Positions 42,967-52,079 are shown, counted from the first letter of the stretch. The stretch is 64,000 nucleotides of DNA from Marinimicrobium sp. C6131 (GCF_026153455.1 NZ_CP110629.1:3596001-3660000); one strand, 5' to 3'. The notes: a model not told the origin generated them from the sequence alone. Program-made: numbers and translations.

Positions 42967-44543
42967 CTGAAGTGGCGTTCAGCGCTCCCCACCGCGAGGC
43001 GGCAAATATCGGCCTGAAAGTGTTGGAAGACGGCGGCAACGCGGTGGATGCCATGATCGCGGGGGCCGCCGCCATCAGTGTGCTCTACCCCCATATGAAC
43101 AGCCTGGCTGGCGATGGCTTCTGGTTGATTCATGAACCGGGCCACGCCCCCCGGGCCATCGACGCCTGTGGTACCGCCGCCGAACGGGCCAGCATTGATT
43201 ACTACCGGGAACAGGGGCTGGAGGCCATACCTCCGCGCGGGGCTCCGTCGACCCTGACCATGGCCGGTACCCTGTCCGGCTGGCAGCGGGCTCGGGAGCT
43301 GATCGGCGAAACCCGCCACCTGAAGCCGCTGAAAGAGTTGCTGGCGCCGGCCGCCACTCTGGCGCGTGAGGGCGTTCGGGTCACCGAGTCTCTGGCCGCC
43401 GCCAGCCGCAAGGTGTCGACCGAACTTCAGGCGGAAGCCGAATACCAGTGGCTCTTTACCCGAAAGGGAGCGCCGCTCAAGGTGGGTGATACGCTGCGCA
43501 ACCCGGAGCTGGGGGACTTTCTCGACCGCCTCGCCCGCCAGGGACTGAAAAGCTTTTATCGGGGCGAGATCGCCGGGGAACTCGCGGCCGCGCTGGAAGC
43601 GGCGGGCAGTCCGTTGCGCCTGTCGGATTTCGAGAACTACCACGCCAAGCTGGTGAGGCCGCTGTCGGTCACCACCCGCTTCGGCGAATGTTACAACCTG
43701 CCGGCACCCACCCAGGGGTTGGCCTCGCTGATCATCCTGGCGCTCTACGACCGCCTCTATCGCGACGACTGGTCGGAAGCCCAAAAGATTCACACCCTGG
43801 TGGAGGCCACCAAGCAGGCCTTCCTGATCCGGGATCGGGAAATTACCGACCCGCGCTACATGCGCCAGCTCGGCCAACGGTGGCTGGCGAACCAGACGTT
43901 GAACGAGTTGGCGGGACGCGTTGGCGATACCGCCTCGCCCTGGCCCCGGGTCGCCGAGCAAGGTGACACCGTCTGGATGGGCTGCGTGGATCGGCGCGGC
44001 ACCATGGTCAGTTTTATCCAGAGCCTCTACTGGGAGTTCGGCTCCGGTGTGGTGATTCCCGGCACCGGCCTGGTGTGGAACAACCGGGGCCTGAGTTTCC
44101 GGCTGGACCCGGACCACCACAATGCCCTGCGCCCTGGCGCTCGCCCTCTGCACACGCTCAACCCTGCGTTGGCCCTGTTCAACGACGGCCGACGCATGGC
44201 CTACGGCACCATGGGCGGGGAAGGCCAGCCGCAGACCCAAGCGGCGCTGCTGACCCGCTACTGGTACGACGGCCTGCCCCTGGACGAAGCCATCAATCGT
44301 GGTCGCTGGCTGCTGGGCAGAACCTGGGGCGAGACCGATGACGCCCTCAAACTGGAAGCCGACCTGGCGGACTGGGTGGGTGATGAGTTGGCCCGTATGG
44401 GGCACCGAACCCGCACCGTGCCGTCACACAGTGAAATGATGGGACACGCTGGCGCAGTGGTCGCGCTAAATGGCGGTTTGGTCAACGCCGCCAGCGATCC
44501 GCGCAGCGACGGCGCCGGCCTGGTAGGGAGGTCCGCGCGATGA
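42963..44543 (+). CDS. hpxW: Gamma-glutamyltransferase-like oxamate amidohydrolase (HpxW type)
   Basis: A 526-aa Ntn-hydrolase precursor without a signal peptide, so cytoplasmic like HpxW and unlike true GGT. N-terminal motif EAANIGLKVLEDGGNAVDAMIAGAAA; the self-processing nucleophile Thr336 lies in GDTVWMGCVDRRGTMVSF; then IPGTGLVWNNRG and GGEGQPQTQA. Klebsiella HpxW hydrolyses oxamate to oxalate and ammonia in urate degradation. Neighbours HpxJ and HpxK support the same role. It overlaps both adjacent genes by 4 bp. Confidence 0.82.
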   Translation: MTEVAFSAPHREAANIGLKVLEDGGNAVDAMIAGAAAISVLYPHMNSLAGDGFWLIHEPGHAPRAIDACGTAAERASIDYYREQGLEAIPPRGAPSTLTMAGTLSGWQRARELIGETRHLKPLKELLAPAATLAREGVRVTESLAAASRKVSTELQAEAEYQWLFTRKGAPLKVGDTLRNPELGDFLDRLARQGLKSFYRGEIAGELAAALEAAGSPLRLSDFENYHAKLVRPLSVTTRFGECYNLPAPTQGLASLIILALYDRLYRDDWSEAQKIHTLVEATKQAFLIRDREITDPRYMRQLGQRWLANQTLNELAGRVGDTASPWPRVAEQGDTVWMGCVDRRGTMVSFIQSLYWEFGSGVVIPGTGLVWNNRGLSFRLDPDHHNALRPGARPLHTLNPALALFNDGRRMAYGTMGGEGQPQTQAALLTRYWYDGLPLDEAINRGRWLLGRTWGETDDALKLEADLADWVGDELARMGHRTRTVPSHSEMMGHAGAVVALNGGLVNAASDPRSDGAGLVGRSAR

Positions 44544-45364
44544 GTGCGTTTCTCAATGAATGGTTGCCGACTCTTGTGGCCATGCTGGCCACCGGAGCGC
44601 TTGCCGGGGTGCTCGCCGGTCTTCTCGGGGTGGGTGGCGGCATCGTCATCGTGCCAGTGCTGTATTTCGTGTTGCAGGGGCTGGGCATTGACCCCGATGT
44701 AGCCATTCGCGTGGCGACCGGGACTTCCTTGTTGGTCATCGTTCCCACTAGTGTGTCCTCGGTTCGCTCCCACCATCGGCGGGGCAATGTCGACTGGGCG
44801 CTGATCAAGCGCTGGTGGCCTTTTATGGTGCTCGGTGTCATTGCCGGGAGCGCCACGGCCCTGGTGGTCAATGGCCAGGTCATCAGCGGTGTGTTTGGCG
44901 TTATCGCCCTCCTGGTGGCCGCCAATATGCTCTTTCGCCCCAAGGCACCGCCAGTGTCCGAGTCGCTTCCCGGCCTGCCGGGGCAGGGGGTAATGGCCGG
45001 CGCCATCGGCTACTTCTCGGTGATGATCGGTATCGGTGGGGGCACCCTGGGCGTACCCATGCTCGCCGCCTGCAACGTCGCCCCGCACCGCGCCGTGGGC
45101 ACCGCCTCCTTCTTCGGCCTTCTGATCGCCCTGCCGGGCGCCACCGCCATGCTGCTGGCCCAGACGCCCGCGGGTGCCCCCGCCGGCATGGTCGGACTGG
45201 TCAACCTTGCCGGTTTTGCCGCGATTGTACCCTTAACGGTCCTGCTTGCGCCGATCGGTACCTGGTTGGGCTCCAAACTGAACGCGCTTTGGCTCAAACG
45301 CGTGTTCGCTATCTTTCTGTGCATCAGTGGCGCACGCATGCTGATGCAGACTATGGGAGTGTGA
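44540..45364 (+). CDS. TauE/SafE family membrane transporter
   Basis: A 274-aa inner-membrane protein with about eight helices. It has the TauE/SafE signatures GVLAGLLGVGGGIVIVPVLYF and its inverted repeat counterpart GYFSVMIGIGGGTLGVPML, plus VRSHHRRGNVDW between helices. Relatives move sulfoacetate and other small organic anions. In this operon export of oxalate, the predicted carbon end product, or uptake of a ureide are the two sensible options. Neither is shown by the sequence. It overlaps hpxW by 4 bp. Confidence 0.85.
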   Translation: MSAFLNEWLPTLVAMLATGALAGVLAGLLGVGGGIVIVPVLYFVLQGLGIDPDVAIRVATGTSLLVIVPTSVSSVRSHHRRGNVDWALIKRWWPFMVLGVIAGSATALVVNGQVISGVFGVIALLVAANMLFRPKAPPVSESLPGLPGQGVMAGAIGYFSVMIGIGGGTLGVPMLAACNVAPHRAVGTASFFGLLIALPGATAMLLAQTPAGAPAGMVGLVNLAGFAAIVPLTVLLAPIGTWLGSKLNALWLKRVFAIFLCISGARMLMQTMGV

Positions 45365-45365
45365 T

Positions 45366-46622
45366 ATGTCCGAAACGCTTCAACCCGCCTCCAATCTGAT
45401 GCGGCCCTTCTCTCCCCCCCCCCGCCTGTTGATGGGCCCGGGCCCGATTACCGTGGACCCGCGGGTGCTGCGCGCCATGTCCGCGCAGTTGGTGGGCCAG
45501 TACGATCCGGCCATGACCCGGTGCATGAATGAGACCATGGCCCTGTACCGGGCGGTGTTCGAGACCGATAATGAATGGACCTTTCTGGTGGACGGCACCT
45601 CGCGGGCGGGCATCGAAGCGGTGCTGGTGTCGTTGCTCGAGCCCGGGGACAGAGTGTTGGTGCCCATCTTTGGCCGCTTCGGTCACCTGCTCACCGAGAT
45701 TGCCGAGCGTTGTGGGGCCGAGGTGCACACCCTTGAGAAGGAGTGGGGCCAGGTTTTTACCCCGGAGGAGATTGAAACCGCCATCCGCGAAGTACGGCCC
45801 AAAGTGCTCGCCGTGGTGCAGGGCGATACCTCCACCACAATGCTGCAGCCGTTGGAAGCGCTGGGCGCGATTTGTCGCGAGCACGGAGTTCTGTTCTATT
45901 CCGACGCTACCGCCTCCATTGGCGGTAACCCCTTCCGCACCGATGACTGGGGCCTGGATGCGGTATCGGTAGGCCTGCAAAAATGCCTCTGCGGACCGTC
46001 GGGCAGCGCGCCCCTGACGCTGAGTCCAAGAGCCGTGGACATCATTCGCCGCCGCAAACATGTGGAGGCGGGGATTCGCAGCGAACACCACAGGGACGGT
46101 CAAGGTCCGCGCATTCCCTCCAACTATTTCGATCTGGGCATGATCATGGATTACTGGGGAGAAGAGCGACTCAACCACCACACCGAAGCCACCACCATGC
46201 TCTACGGCGCCCGGGAGTGCGCCCGCATTCTGCTGGAAGAGGGCGTCGAGGTGGCCATTGAGCGCCACCGCATTCACGGTCGCGCCATGGCCGAGGGGCT
46301 GGCTGCTATGAATCTCACACTGTTTGGCGATCAGGCGAACAAAATGCACAACGTCGTGGGTGTTTATATCCCCGGTGGTATTCCTGGAGAGTTGGTACGG
46401 CAGGCCATGCTGAACGACTTCGGTATTGAAATCGGTACCTCTTTTGGCCCTCTGCGCGGCAAAATCTGGCGCATTGGCACCATGGGCTATAACGCTCGTA
46501 AAGACGCCGTACTGCAGACTCTGGCTTCGCTGGAAGCGGTGCTTCGCCGGTGTAGGCACTCACTTACCGCTGGTGCCGGAACCGATTGTGCGCTGGAAAT
46601 ATACACCGAGGAGGGCTTATGA
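45366..46622 (+). CDS. hpxJ: Ureidoglycine-glyoxylate aminotransferase (HpxJ/PucG-like)
   Basis: A 418-aa PLP enzyme of the class V alanine-glyoxylate aminotransferase type. It has LMGPGPITVDPRVLRAMSAQLVGQYDP, DGTSRAGIEAVLVSL, SDATASIGG and the PLP lysine Lys206 in VGLQKCLCGP. It should transfer the amino group of (S)-ureidoglycine to glyoxylate, yielding oxalurate and glycine, as described for PucG and HpxJ. Generic serine-pyruvate aminotransferase is the alternative, but the gene lies between hpxW and hpxK. The start follows the TauE stop by one base. Confidence 0.88.
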   Translation: MSETLQPASNLMRPFSPPPRLLMGPGPITVDPRVLRAMSAQLVGQYDPAMTRCMNETMALYRAVFETDNEWTFLVDGTSRAGIEAVLVSLLEPGDRVLVPIFGRFGHLLTEIAERCGAEVHTLEKEWGQVFTPEEIETAIREVRPKVLAVVQGDTSTTMLQPLEALGAICREHGVLFYSDATASIGGNPFRTDDWGLDAVSVGLQKCLCGPSGSAPLTLSPRAVDIIRRRKHVEAGIRSEHHRDGQGPRIPSNYFDLGMIMDYWGEERLNHHTEATTMLYGARECARILLEEGVEVAIERHRIHGRAMAEGLAAMNLTLFGDQANKMHNVVGVYIPGGIPGELVRQAMLNDFGIEIGTSFGPLRGKIWRIGTMGYNARKDAVLQTLASLEAVLRRCRHSLTAGAGTDCALEIYTEEGL

Positions 46623-47881
46623 GCGTCGATCTGAATCTCTCGGAAGAGGCTCTGGCCGAGCCGGCCGCTCGCCTGATGACCCGCTGTGACGAATTGGCTG
46701 GCATCAGTTCGGATCCCGACTGCCTAAGCCGTTTTTATCTGACGCCTGAACACCGCAAGGCCAACGATCAGGTGGCGGGATGGATGAGAGCAGCGGGTCT
46801 GGAGACCTGGGAGGATGCCGCCGGCAATCTGTGGGGTCGCTACGCCGCCGCCGAGCCGGCTGCGACCCAAGCGTTGATTGTGGGTTCCCATCTGGACACC
46901 GTGCCCAATGCCGGTCGCTACGACGGTATGCTGGGAGTGCTGACTGCACTTTCCGCCGTCGAGCAGTTGCGAGCGGCCAAGGTACGGCTGCCTTTCCATA
47001 TTGATATTGTCGGTTTTGGTGATGAGGAAGGGGCGCGTTTTGGCACCACCTTGTTGGGTAGCCGTGCCGTCGCCGGCACTTGGCAGGATTCTTGGTGGGA
47101 GTTGACTGACGCAGAAGGCGTCTCTCTGCGCTCGGCCTTTGAACGGTTCGGTTTGAACCCGGCGAAAATTGGTGAGGCAACCCGCTCGTCGCAGGGTTTA
47201 CTGGGCTATCTGGAGCTCCACATCGAACAGGGGCCGGTGCTTGAACAACGGGACGAACCCTTGGGGGTGGTCACAGCCATCGCTGGTGCTCGCCGTTTTG
47301 ATATTGAACTGATTGGTCATGCAGGTCACGCAGGCACCGTGCCAATGAATATGCGGCGTGATGCTTTGGTTGGTGCGGCAGAATTTATTCTTGTAGCCGA
47401 GAGAGTGGCCCGGGAGGTGGGGGTTGTTGCCACTGTGGGACGGTGTGAGGTGTTACCCGGTGGTGTCAATGTTATTCCTGGCGCAGTGAACCTGTCATTG
47501 GATATCCGCTCCGCAGATGATCGCCTTCGCGATCACGCGTTGACGATCATTCGCGACCAATTAAAGCATATTGAAACGCTCCGGGAGTTGAGCTCTCAGT
47601 GGCGGGAAATCCATAATGCTCCTTCAGTTGACTGTGCTGAGTGGTGGCAACAATTACAGTGCTCCGTGCTGTCAGACCTCAATCTTAAGGCGTTGCGTTT
47701 GATGAGTGGGGCGGGGCACGATGCAATGGCCATGGCGGAAATTACTGATTGCGCGATGTATTTTCTGCGCTGCAAAGGTGGTATCAGTCATCATCCAGAC
47801 GAGTCCATTGCGCAAGCGGATCTGATTCCCGCAATAGCAACTCTGGTCCAAACACTACTTCGCTTGGGAAGATCGGGATGA
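46619..47881 (+). CDS. hpxK: Allantoate amidohydrolase (HpxK/AllC-like, M20 family)
   Basis: A 420-aa metal-dependent amidohydrolase releasing ammonia and CO2 from allantoate to give ureidoglycine. Metal ligands appear in GSHLDTVPNAGRYDG, GFGDEEGARFG, LHIEQGPVLE and the C-terminal GISHHPDE. Residue and motif order match AllC/HpxK and N-carbamoyl amino acid hydrolases; context decides for allantoate. ATG 46619 overlaps the hpxJ stop. From about 47,300 on, codon use becomes noticeably more AT-rich than in the neighbours. Confidence 0.9.
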   Translation: MSVDLNLSEEALAEPAARLMTRCDELAGISSDPDCLSRFYLTPEHRKANDQVAGWMRAAGLETWEDAAGNLWGRYAAAEPAATQALIVGSHLDTVPNAGRYDGMLGVLTALSAVEQLRAAKVRLPFHIDIVGFGDEEGARFGTTLLGSRAVAGTWQDSWWELTDAEGVSLRSAFERFGLNPAKIGEATRSSQGLLGYLELHIEQGPVLEQRDEPLGVVTAIAGARRFDIELIGHAGHAGTVPMNMRRDALVGAAEFILVAERVAREVGVVATVGRCEVLPGGVNVIPGAVNLSLDIRSADDRLRDHALTIIRDQLKHIETLRELSSQWREIHNAPSVDCAEWWQQLQCSVLSDLNLKALRLMSGAGHDAMAMAEITDCAMYFLRCKGGISHHPDESIAQADLIPAIATLVQTLLRLGRSG

Positions 47882-47946
47882 AACCCGCGACCGCCTGTGC
47901 TTTAATGAGGCGAAGCACACAGTTCTTTGGCCCTCAGGAGTCAGCG

Positions 47947-49080
47947 GTGCCCTCTGCCAAGCCCACAGCCCCGGACTTGTTTGAAAGCCTCTATGACGGC
48001 GCGATGAACCCGGAGCGGTGGCCCCGGTTTCTCGGTCAATTGGCCGCCCGGTTCAATGGTGGGACCGCCTCCCTGCGTATCACCGATATCGAAAAGCCAA
48101 TGGTGTACACCTCTTTCACCCAGGGGTTCGATCCCGAAGCCAATCGCCGCTACATGGAAGAATCCGTGGCGGTCGACCTGTTTCGGGACGCGCTGTCGGC
48201 GGCGCCGTTGGGCACCACGCTGGCCAGTCACGAGATTGTTTCCGATCGCGAGTTTGAGCGCAGCGCTCACTACCAGGCGGTGTTCCGTCCCAACGGTAAC
48301 TTTTATGCCATGGGCGCCCAGTTCGAGCGTCAGGCGTCCCGGGCCGCGCATATCGGCGTTCATCGTCCCCGTAGTGCCGGACCTTTTTCCCGCTCGGAGC
48401 GGCGCGAGCTGGATGTTTTTTATCCCCACCTGAAACGCGCCGCCCGCATGATGCAATTATTGGGGGAGTTTGAAGTCGCGCTGGGGCAGGCGAGAGCCGC
48501 GCTGGATTGTCTGCCTTATGGTGTGTGGCTGGTAGATCGACAGCGACGCTGTCAGTGGCTCAATGCCGTGGCTGAAGAGGCCATCCAGACGAATGTCTAT
48601 GGCCTTGGAATGGCGAATGAACGCCTGCAGTTGCGCAATGCCATGGAAGAGTCCCGGTGGCGATCCGTCTGTGATCGGGTGAGCCGTGGCGAAATCAGCG
48701 CCGATGTGCTCCCCATTGGGCAAACCGGCGCGACGTTGGTGGCCATGCAGTACCGCCGGCCTTGCGCCCGGGCCCTCATGGGTCCCGAGCAGGAGGCGCT
48801 GCTGGTGTTTCTGCTGGACCCGGAGCGGCCGGTCAAACCCAACGCGCAGCGGCTTCGCACACTCTATGGCCTGACCCAGGCGGAAATTCGTCTGCTGGGG
48901 GAACTGTTGCGAGGCTATGAACTGTCCGAAATCAGCACCAGCCTGAGTCTGTCCATTCATACCGTGCGGGCGCAGTTGAAATCGGTCATGCGCAAAGTCG
49001 GCGTCACCCGCCAGGTGCAATTGATCCGCAAGCTGTTGATGGTGTGCGCGGCCCTGCCATCGGATGGGGAGCCGCTTTGA
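47947..49080 (+). CDS. LuxR-type helix-turn-helix regulator
   Basis: A 377-aa protein from GTG 47947 (CAGGAG six bases ahead); ATG 47878, overlapping hpxK, is an alternative. The C-terminus is a LuxR/GerE helix-turn-helix: LTQAEIRLLGELLRGYELSEIS, LSLSIHTVRAQLKSVMRKVGV. The N-terminal 300 residues resemble the PAS/GAF-like sensory part of long stand-alone LuxR proteins; no response-regulator receiver is seen. Near the end of the ureide operon it could be a pathway-specific regulator. It is not a sigma-54 activator, as it lacks an AAA+ domain. Confidence 0.78.
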   Translation: MPSAKPTAPDLFESLYDGAMNPERWPRFLGQLAARFNGGTASLRITDIEKPMVYTSFTQGFDPEANRRYMEESVAVDLFRDALSAAPLGTTLASHEIVSDREFERSAHYQAVFRPNGNFYAMGAQFERQASRAAHIGVHRPRSAGPFSRSERRELDVFYPHLKRAARMMQLLGEFEVALGQARAALDCLPYGVWLVDRQRRCQWLNAVAEEAIQTNVYGLGMANERLQLRNAMEESRWRSVCDRVSRGEISADVLPIGQTGATLVAMQYRRPCARALMGPEQEALLVFLLDPERPVKPNAQRLRTLYGLTQAEIRLLGELLRGYELSEISTSLSLSIHTVRAQLKSVMRKVGVTRQVQLIRKLLMVCAALPSDGEPL

Positions 49081-49955
49081 CGATCGAGAGCTTTATCGAC
49101 CGACCGGATGGGCGACGGCTGCGTCTGCTGGAACAGGGGGAACCCGACGCGCCGGCATGGATGTACTTGCACGGGCTGCCGGGGGCCGCGGATGAGGCCT
49201 GGTTGCCCGAGCCCCTGGCGGGGCGGGTGCGTCTGTTGTCTTTTGATCGACCGGGCTTCGGGGGTTCCACGCCCTGTCCCGACTATACCCTGGCCATGCT
49301 GGCCGACGATATCAGCGCGATCGCCGATGCCCGATCCGTATCGACAATCCGCTTGTTGGGTTTTTCGGCGGGTGGTCTGTTTGCTCTTGCCTGCGCCGGG
49401 CGGATCGGAGCGCGGGTTGCCCGGGTGGTGTCGGTCGGTGCCCCGGCGCTTCACTGGCTGAACGATCCCGATCGGGAGGCGGCGGAACTGACCGCCGGTG
49501 CCTGGCAGGGCGCCCGGGACAATCCGGAGCAGCTCGCCGAGTCTCTCACCGCGCTGACCGGTAATGGGCCGACCTTGCAGGACGCGATGCGCAGCAGTCT
49601 GTCAGCGGAAGATCTTGCGGTCCTGGATCAGTCCGACACAAAGCACCGGTTCGCGCAGACCATGGCACAAGCCACCCGACACGGGGCCGTCACATCGGCG
49701 TCGGCCCTTGCCCGTGAGTTGCAGTTGATGGTGTCGCCCCGGGGCTACGAGCTCGGAACGCTGCCGGCCTCGGTGTGTTTTCTTCATGGCGACAGTGATC
49801 AGCTGTTGACGGTGCGTCATCTGGAGGCTTTCCATCGAAGCTTCCCGCAGAGCGAGGCTGTTGTCTTGCCGGGGCAGGGGCATTACTCCCCTTTGTTGGG
49901 GCCCGGCGCGCCGACTTTATGGGCCGACTGGATGCTCAACGAAGTCCGGGAATAA
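49077..49955 (+). CDS. Alpha/beta hydrolase
   Basis: A 292-aa cytoplasmic hydrolase of the alpha/beta fold. Oxyanion motif YLHGLPGAADEAW, nucleophile elbow GFSAGG (Ser97), acid Asp in FLHGDSDQL and catalytic His in PGQGHYSPL. TTG 49077 follows GGGGAG and overlaps the LuxR stop by 4 bp, so it is the likely start. Substrate unknown. Ureidoglycolate or carbamoyl-type esters are conceivable from context but not supported by motif. Confidence 0.8.
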   Translation: MTIESFIDRPDGRRLRLLEQGEPDAPAWMYLHGLPGAADEAWLPEPLAGRVRLLSFDRPGFGGSTPCPDYTLAMLADDISAIADARSVSTIRLLGFSAGGLFALACAGRIGARVARVVSVGAPALHWLNDPDREAAELTAGAWQGARDNPEQLAESLTALTGNGPTLQDAMRSSLSAEDLAVLDQSDTKHRFAQTMAQATRHGAVTSASALARELQLMVSPRGYELGTLPASVCFLHGDSDQLLTVRHLEAFHRSFPQSEAVVLPGQGHYSPLLGPGAPTLWADWMLNEVRE

Positions 49956-50051
49956 AGGCACCGAACGGGCGATGAAACCGCTTGTCAAAGGCGACACTTT
50001 GAGGGCAAAATTCGCGTCCTCCGCGGCTCGCCGTTTCTCTGAGTCTTTGCC

Positions 50052-50861
50052 ATGCGTTTCGCCAGTTTCGATGTGTTTCGCACCCTGGGGTTTCCCGATA
50101 CCCGCCATTTCAAACCCGATCACCTGTTCCGTCATCAGTCCGAGCTGAGCGCGGCCGAGTGGGTACTGTTTCCCGAGTACTGGCAGGTCAATGCGTTGAT
50201 CTACGGCATGGGTTGCCGGGTATTTCCCAGCCAGGCCAGCTATCTGCTGGGGCACAACAAAATTGAAATGACCCGGGCGTTTCAGGCCGTGGCACCGGCT
50301 CATGCACCGGTGACCCACATTCGCGCGAATACGCCGGACAATGCCCATGAGTTGTGGCAGGAGATGACCCACCCGTTCGTCGCCAAGCTCCCCAAAAGCA
50401 GTATGGGGGAGGGCGTGTGGTTGATCGAGGAACGGGAGCAGTGGCGCGAGTACCTTGAGCGAACCGACACCCTCTATGTGCAGGAGTGGCTGCCCATCGA
50501 TCGGGATGTGCGGGTGGTGGTTGTGGGGGATCAGGTGCTGGCGGCCTACTGGCGGCTGCAATCCGGGTTCAGCTTCCATAACAATGTGGCCCGTGGTGGA
50601 AGCGTGGATTACAGCCCCGTGCCGGCGGTGGTGACCGATCTGGCGTTGACGGTGGCCCGCAAGCTGGGGGTGGATCACGCCGGGTTTGATATCGCTCTGG
50701 TGGGCGATCATCCCTACCTGCTGGAATTCAACCGCCTGTTCGGCAACCAGGGCATTCCGGGCGGTGGCCAGCGTCTGCGCGAGGCAATACTGGGTTACCT
50801 GGATCGTCAATCCGTCCAGAATGATGATCCCAACCGTCCACCCGAGCCGGTAGCGGCCTGA
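50052..50861 (+). CDS. ATP-grasp (RimK-like) ligase
   Basis: A 269-aa protein of the ATP-grasp fold. The nucleotide-binding part includes PFVAKLPKSSMGEGVWLIE, LYVQEWLPIDRDVRVVVVGDQVLAAYWR and the metal-binding end HPYLLEFNRLFGNQG. RimK-like ligases join an acid to an amine or amino acid with ATP; the substrate is unknown. The N-terminal region (FDVFRTLGFPDTRHFKPD) is unlike RimK. No clear ribosome site precedes the ATG. Confidence 0.75.
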   Translation: MRFASFDVFRTLGFPDTRHFKPDHLFRHQSELSAAEWVLFPEYWQVNALIYGMGCRVFPSQASYLLGHNKIEMTRAFQAVAPAHAPVTHIRANTPDNAHELWQEMTHPFVAKLPKSSMGEGVWLIEEREQWREYLERTDTLYVQEWLPIDRDVRVVVVGDQVLAAYWRLQSGFSFHNNVARGGSVDYSPVPAVVTDLALTVARKLGVDHAGFDIALVGDHPYLLEFNRLFGNQGIPGGGQRLREAILGYLDRQSVQNDDPNRPPEPVAA

Positions 50862-51148
50862 AAACAGGCCGCCAGATTATACAATCTTCAAATAACGCCG
50901 CTTTCCTTCTATTTCATTTCATTGTTAAAACGCCGCATAAAGTGTGATGATTTCCGCAATCATCCCCATTCTGATGAATTATCCGTCATGGTCGCGCCTT
51001 GATAGTAAATAACAAATAATATTTATATATTTGTAAGAAACTATCTAATGTGCTTTTATCCCTTTTGCCTTCCGAATCAAAACCGACCGGTTGCGATCCG
51101 AAAGGCCTGCGTCTATTCAAATTCACACCACGAAAGGGGTAAATAACA
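50862..51148. other. AT-rich intergenic region upstream of the LPMO gene
   Basis: The 287-bp gap is markedly AT-rich (50,900-51,060) against GC-rich neighbours. It probably carries the LPMO promoter and its carbohydrate-responsive control. I see no clear -35/-10 pair or strong palindrome. Confidence 0.4.
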
Positions 51149-52015
51149 ATGAAGACTCAGTGGTTTAACCATCTCACCAAAGCATTCAGCGTCGGGTGCC
51201 TGACTCTCGCGGCGGCGGCCGCCCCCCAGTGGGCCAATGCCCACGGGACCATCACCGCTCCAGAAAGCCGGATCTGGAACTGTAAGGAGCAGGGCCAGAA
51301 CCCGAGCTCCGCCGCCTGCGCGGCCGCCATTGCCGAAAGCGGCACCCAGCAGATTTATGACTGGAACGGGATTCGCCAGGGTGCGGCCGATGGCGACCAT
51401 CAGTCGGTCGTGCCCGATGGGCAACTGTGCAGCGGCGGCGACCCCGGCACCTTCGGCGGCATGGATCTGGCGCGTGCCGACTGGGAGGCCACGCCCGTGT
51501 CCGGCTCCCAGACCTTCACCTGGTATAACTCGGCGCCGCACAAGTCGCTGTACTATCGCTACTACATCACCAAAGAGGGGTACGATCCCACCCAGCCGCT
51601 GGCCTGGAGTGACCTGGAATATCTGATGGAAACCGACCCCAAGCCGGGTGAGACGTACCCGAGCCACACCGTCAGCCTGCCCAACCGCACCGGCAAGCAT
51701 GTGGTGTACGCCATCTGGCAGCGCTCCGACAGCCCGGAGGCCTTCTACGCCTGTGTGGATGTGGAGTTCAGTGGCGGCAGCTCGAGCAGCTCCAGTTCTT
51801 CGAGCTCATCGTCCAGCAGTTCCAGCTCTTCCGACAGCGGTAATACCTGTGTCGGTATTCCCAACTGGGATTCGGAAACCGTCTACCTGGCAAACGATCA
51901 GGTGCGTTACAACGACAACCGTTATGAAGCCAAGTGGTGGACCCAGGGACAAGTACCGGCGGACAACAGCTCTGAATGGGCGGTCTGGATCGACCAGGGG
52001 GGTTGTACCGAGTAA
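51149..52015 (+). CDS. Lytic polysaccharide monooxygenase AA10 with Ser linker and CBM5/12
   Basis: A 288-aa secreted copper enzyme that oxidatively cleaves crystalline chitin or cellulose. Signal peptide ends ANA, so the mature protein begins with the copper His32 (HGTITAPESR). The second histidine-brace His is in YNSAPHKSLYY, and the axial Phe in EAFYACVDVEF. A run of 18 serines (about 211-228) links to a C-terminal CBM5/12 (IPNWDSETVYLANDQVRYND...YEAKWWTQGQVP) typical of chitin binding. Serine linkers of this kind mark Cellvibrionaceae and relatives. Confidence 0.95.
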   Translation: MKTQWFNHLTKAFSVGCLTLAAAAAPQWANAHGTITAPESRIWNCKEQGQNPSSAACAAAIAESGTQQIYDWNGIRQGAADGDHQSVVPDGQLCSGGDPGTFGGMDLARADWEATPVSGSQTFTWYNSAPHKSLYYRYYITKEGYDPTQPLAWSDLEYLMETDPKPGETYPSHTVSLPNRTGKHVVYAIWQRSDSPEAFYACVDVEFSGGSSSSSSSSSSSSSSSSSSDSGNTCVGIPNWDSETVYLANDQVRYNDNRYEAKWWTQGQVPADNSSEWAVWIDQGGCTE

Positions 52016-52040
52016 GAGAGACGTTTCAGTACGGAAACAG

Positions 52041-52074
52041 AAAAACCGCCGGGGTAGTCGACCGGCGGTTTTTT
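52041..52074. terminator. Bidirectional terminator between LPMO and flavin reductase-like genes
   Basis: AAAAACCGCCGG and CCGGCGGTTTTTTT arms around a 9-nt loop. T-runs on both strands serve the two convergent genes. Confidence 0.9.
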
Positions 52075-52079
52075 TGTGA

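Noticed and set aside
47947..49080. LuxR protein as the sigma-54 activator of the island
   Set aside because: It lacks the AAA+ domain with the GAFTGA motif; the activator must be encoded outside the window.
51780..51835. Serine-codon run in the LPMO gene as a simple-repeat or CRISPR-like element
   Set aside because: It encodes the poly-Ser linker with mixed codons. No CRISPR array was seen anywhere in the window.
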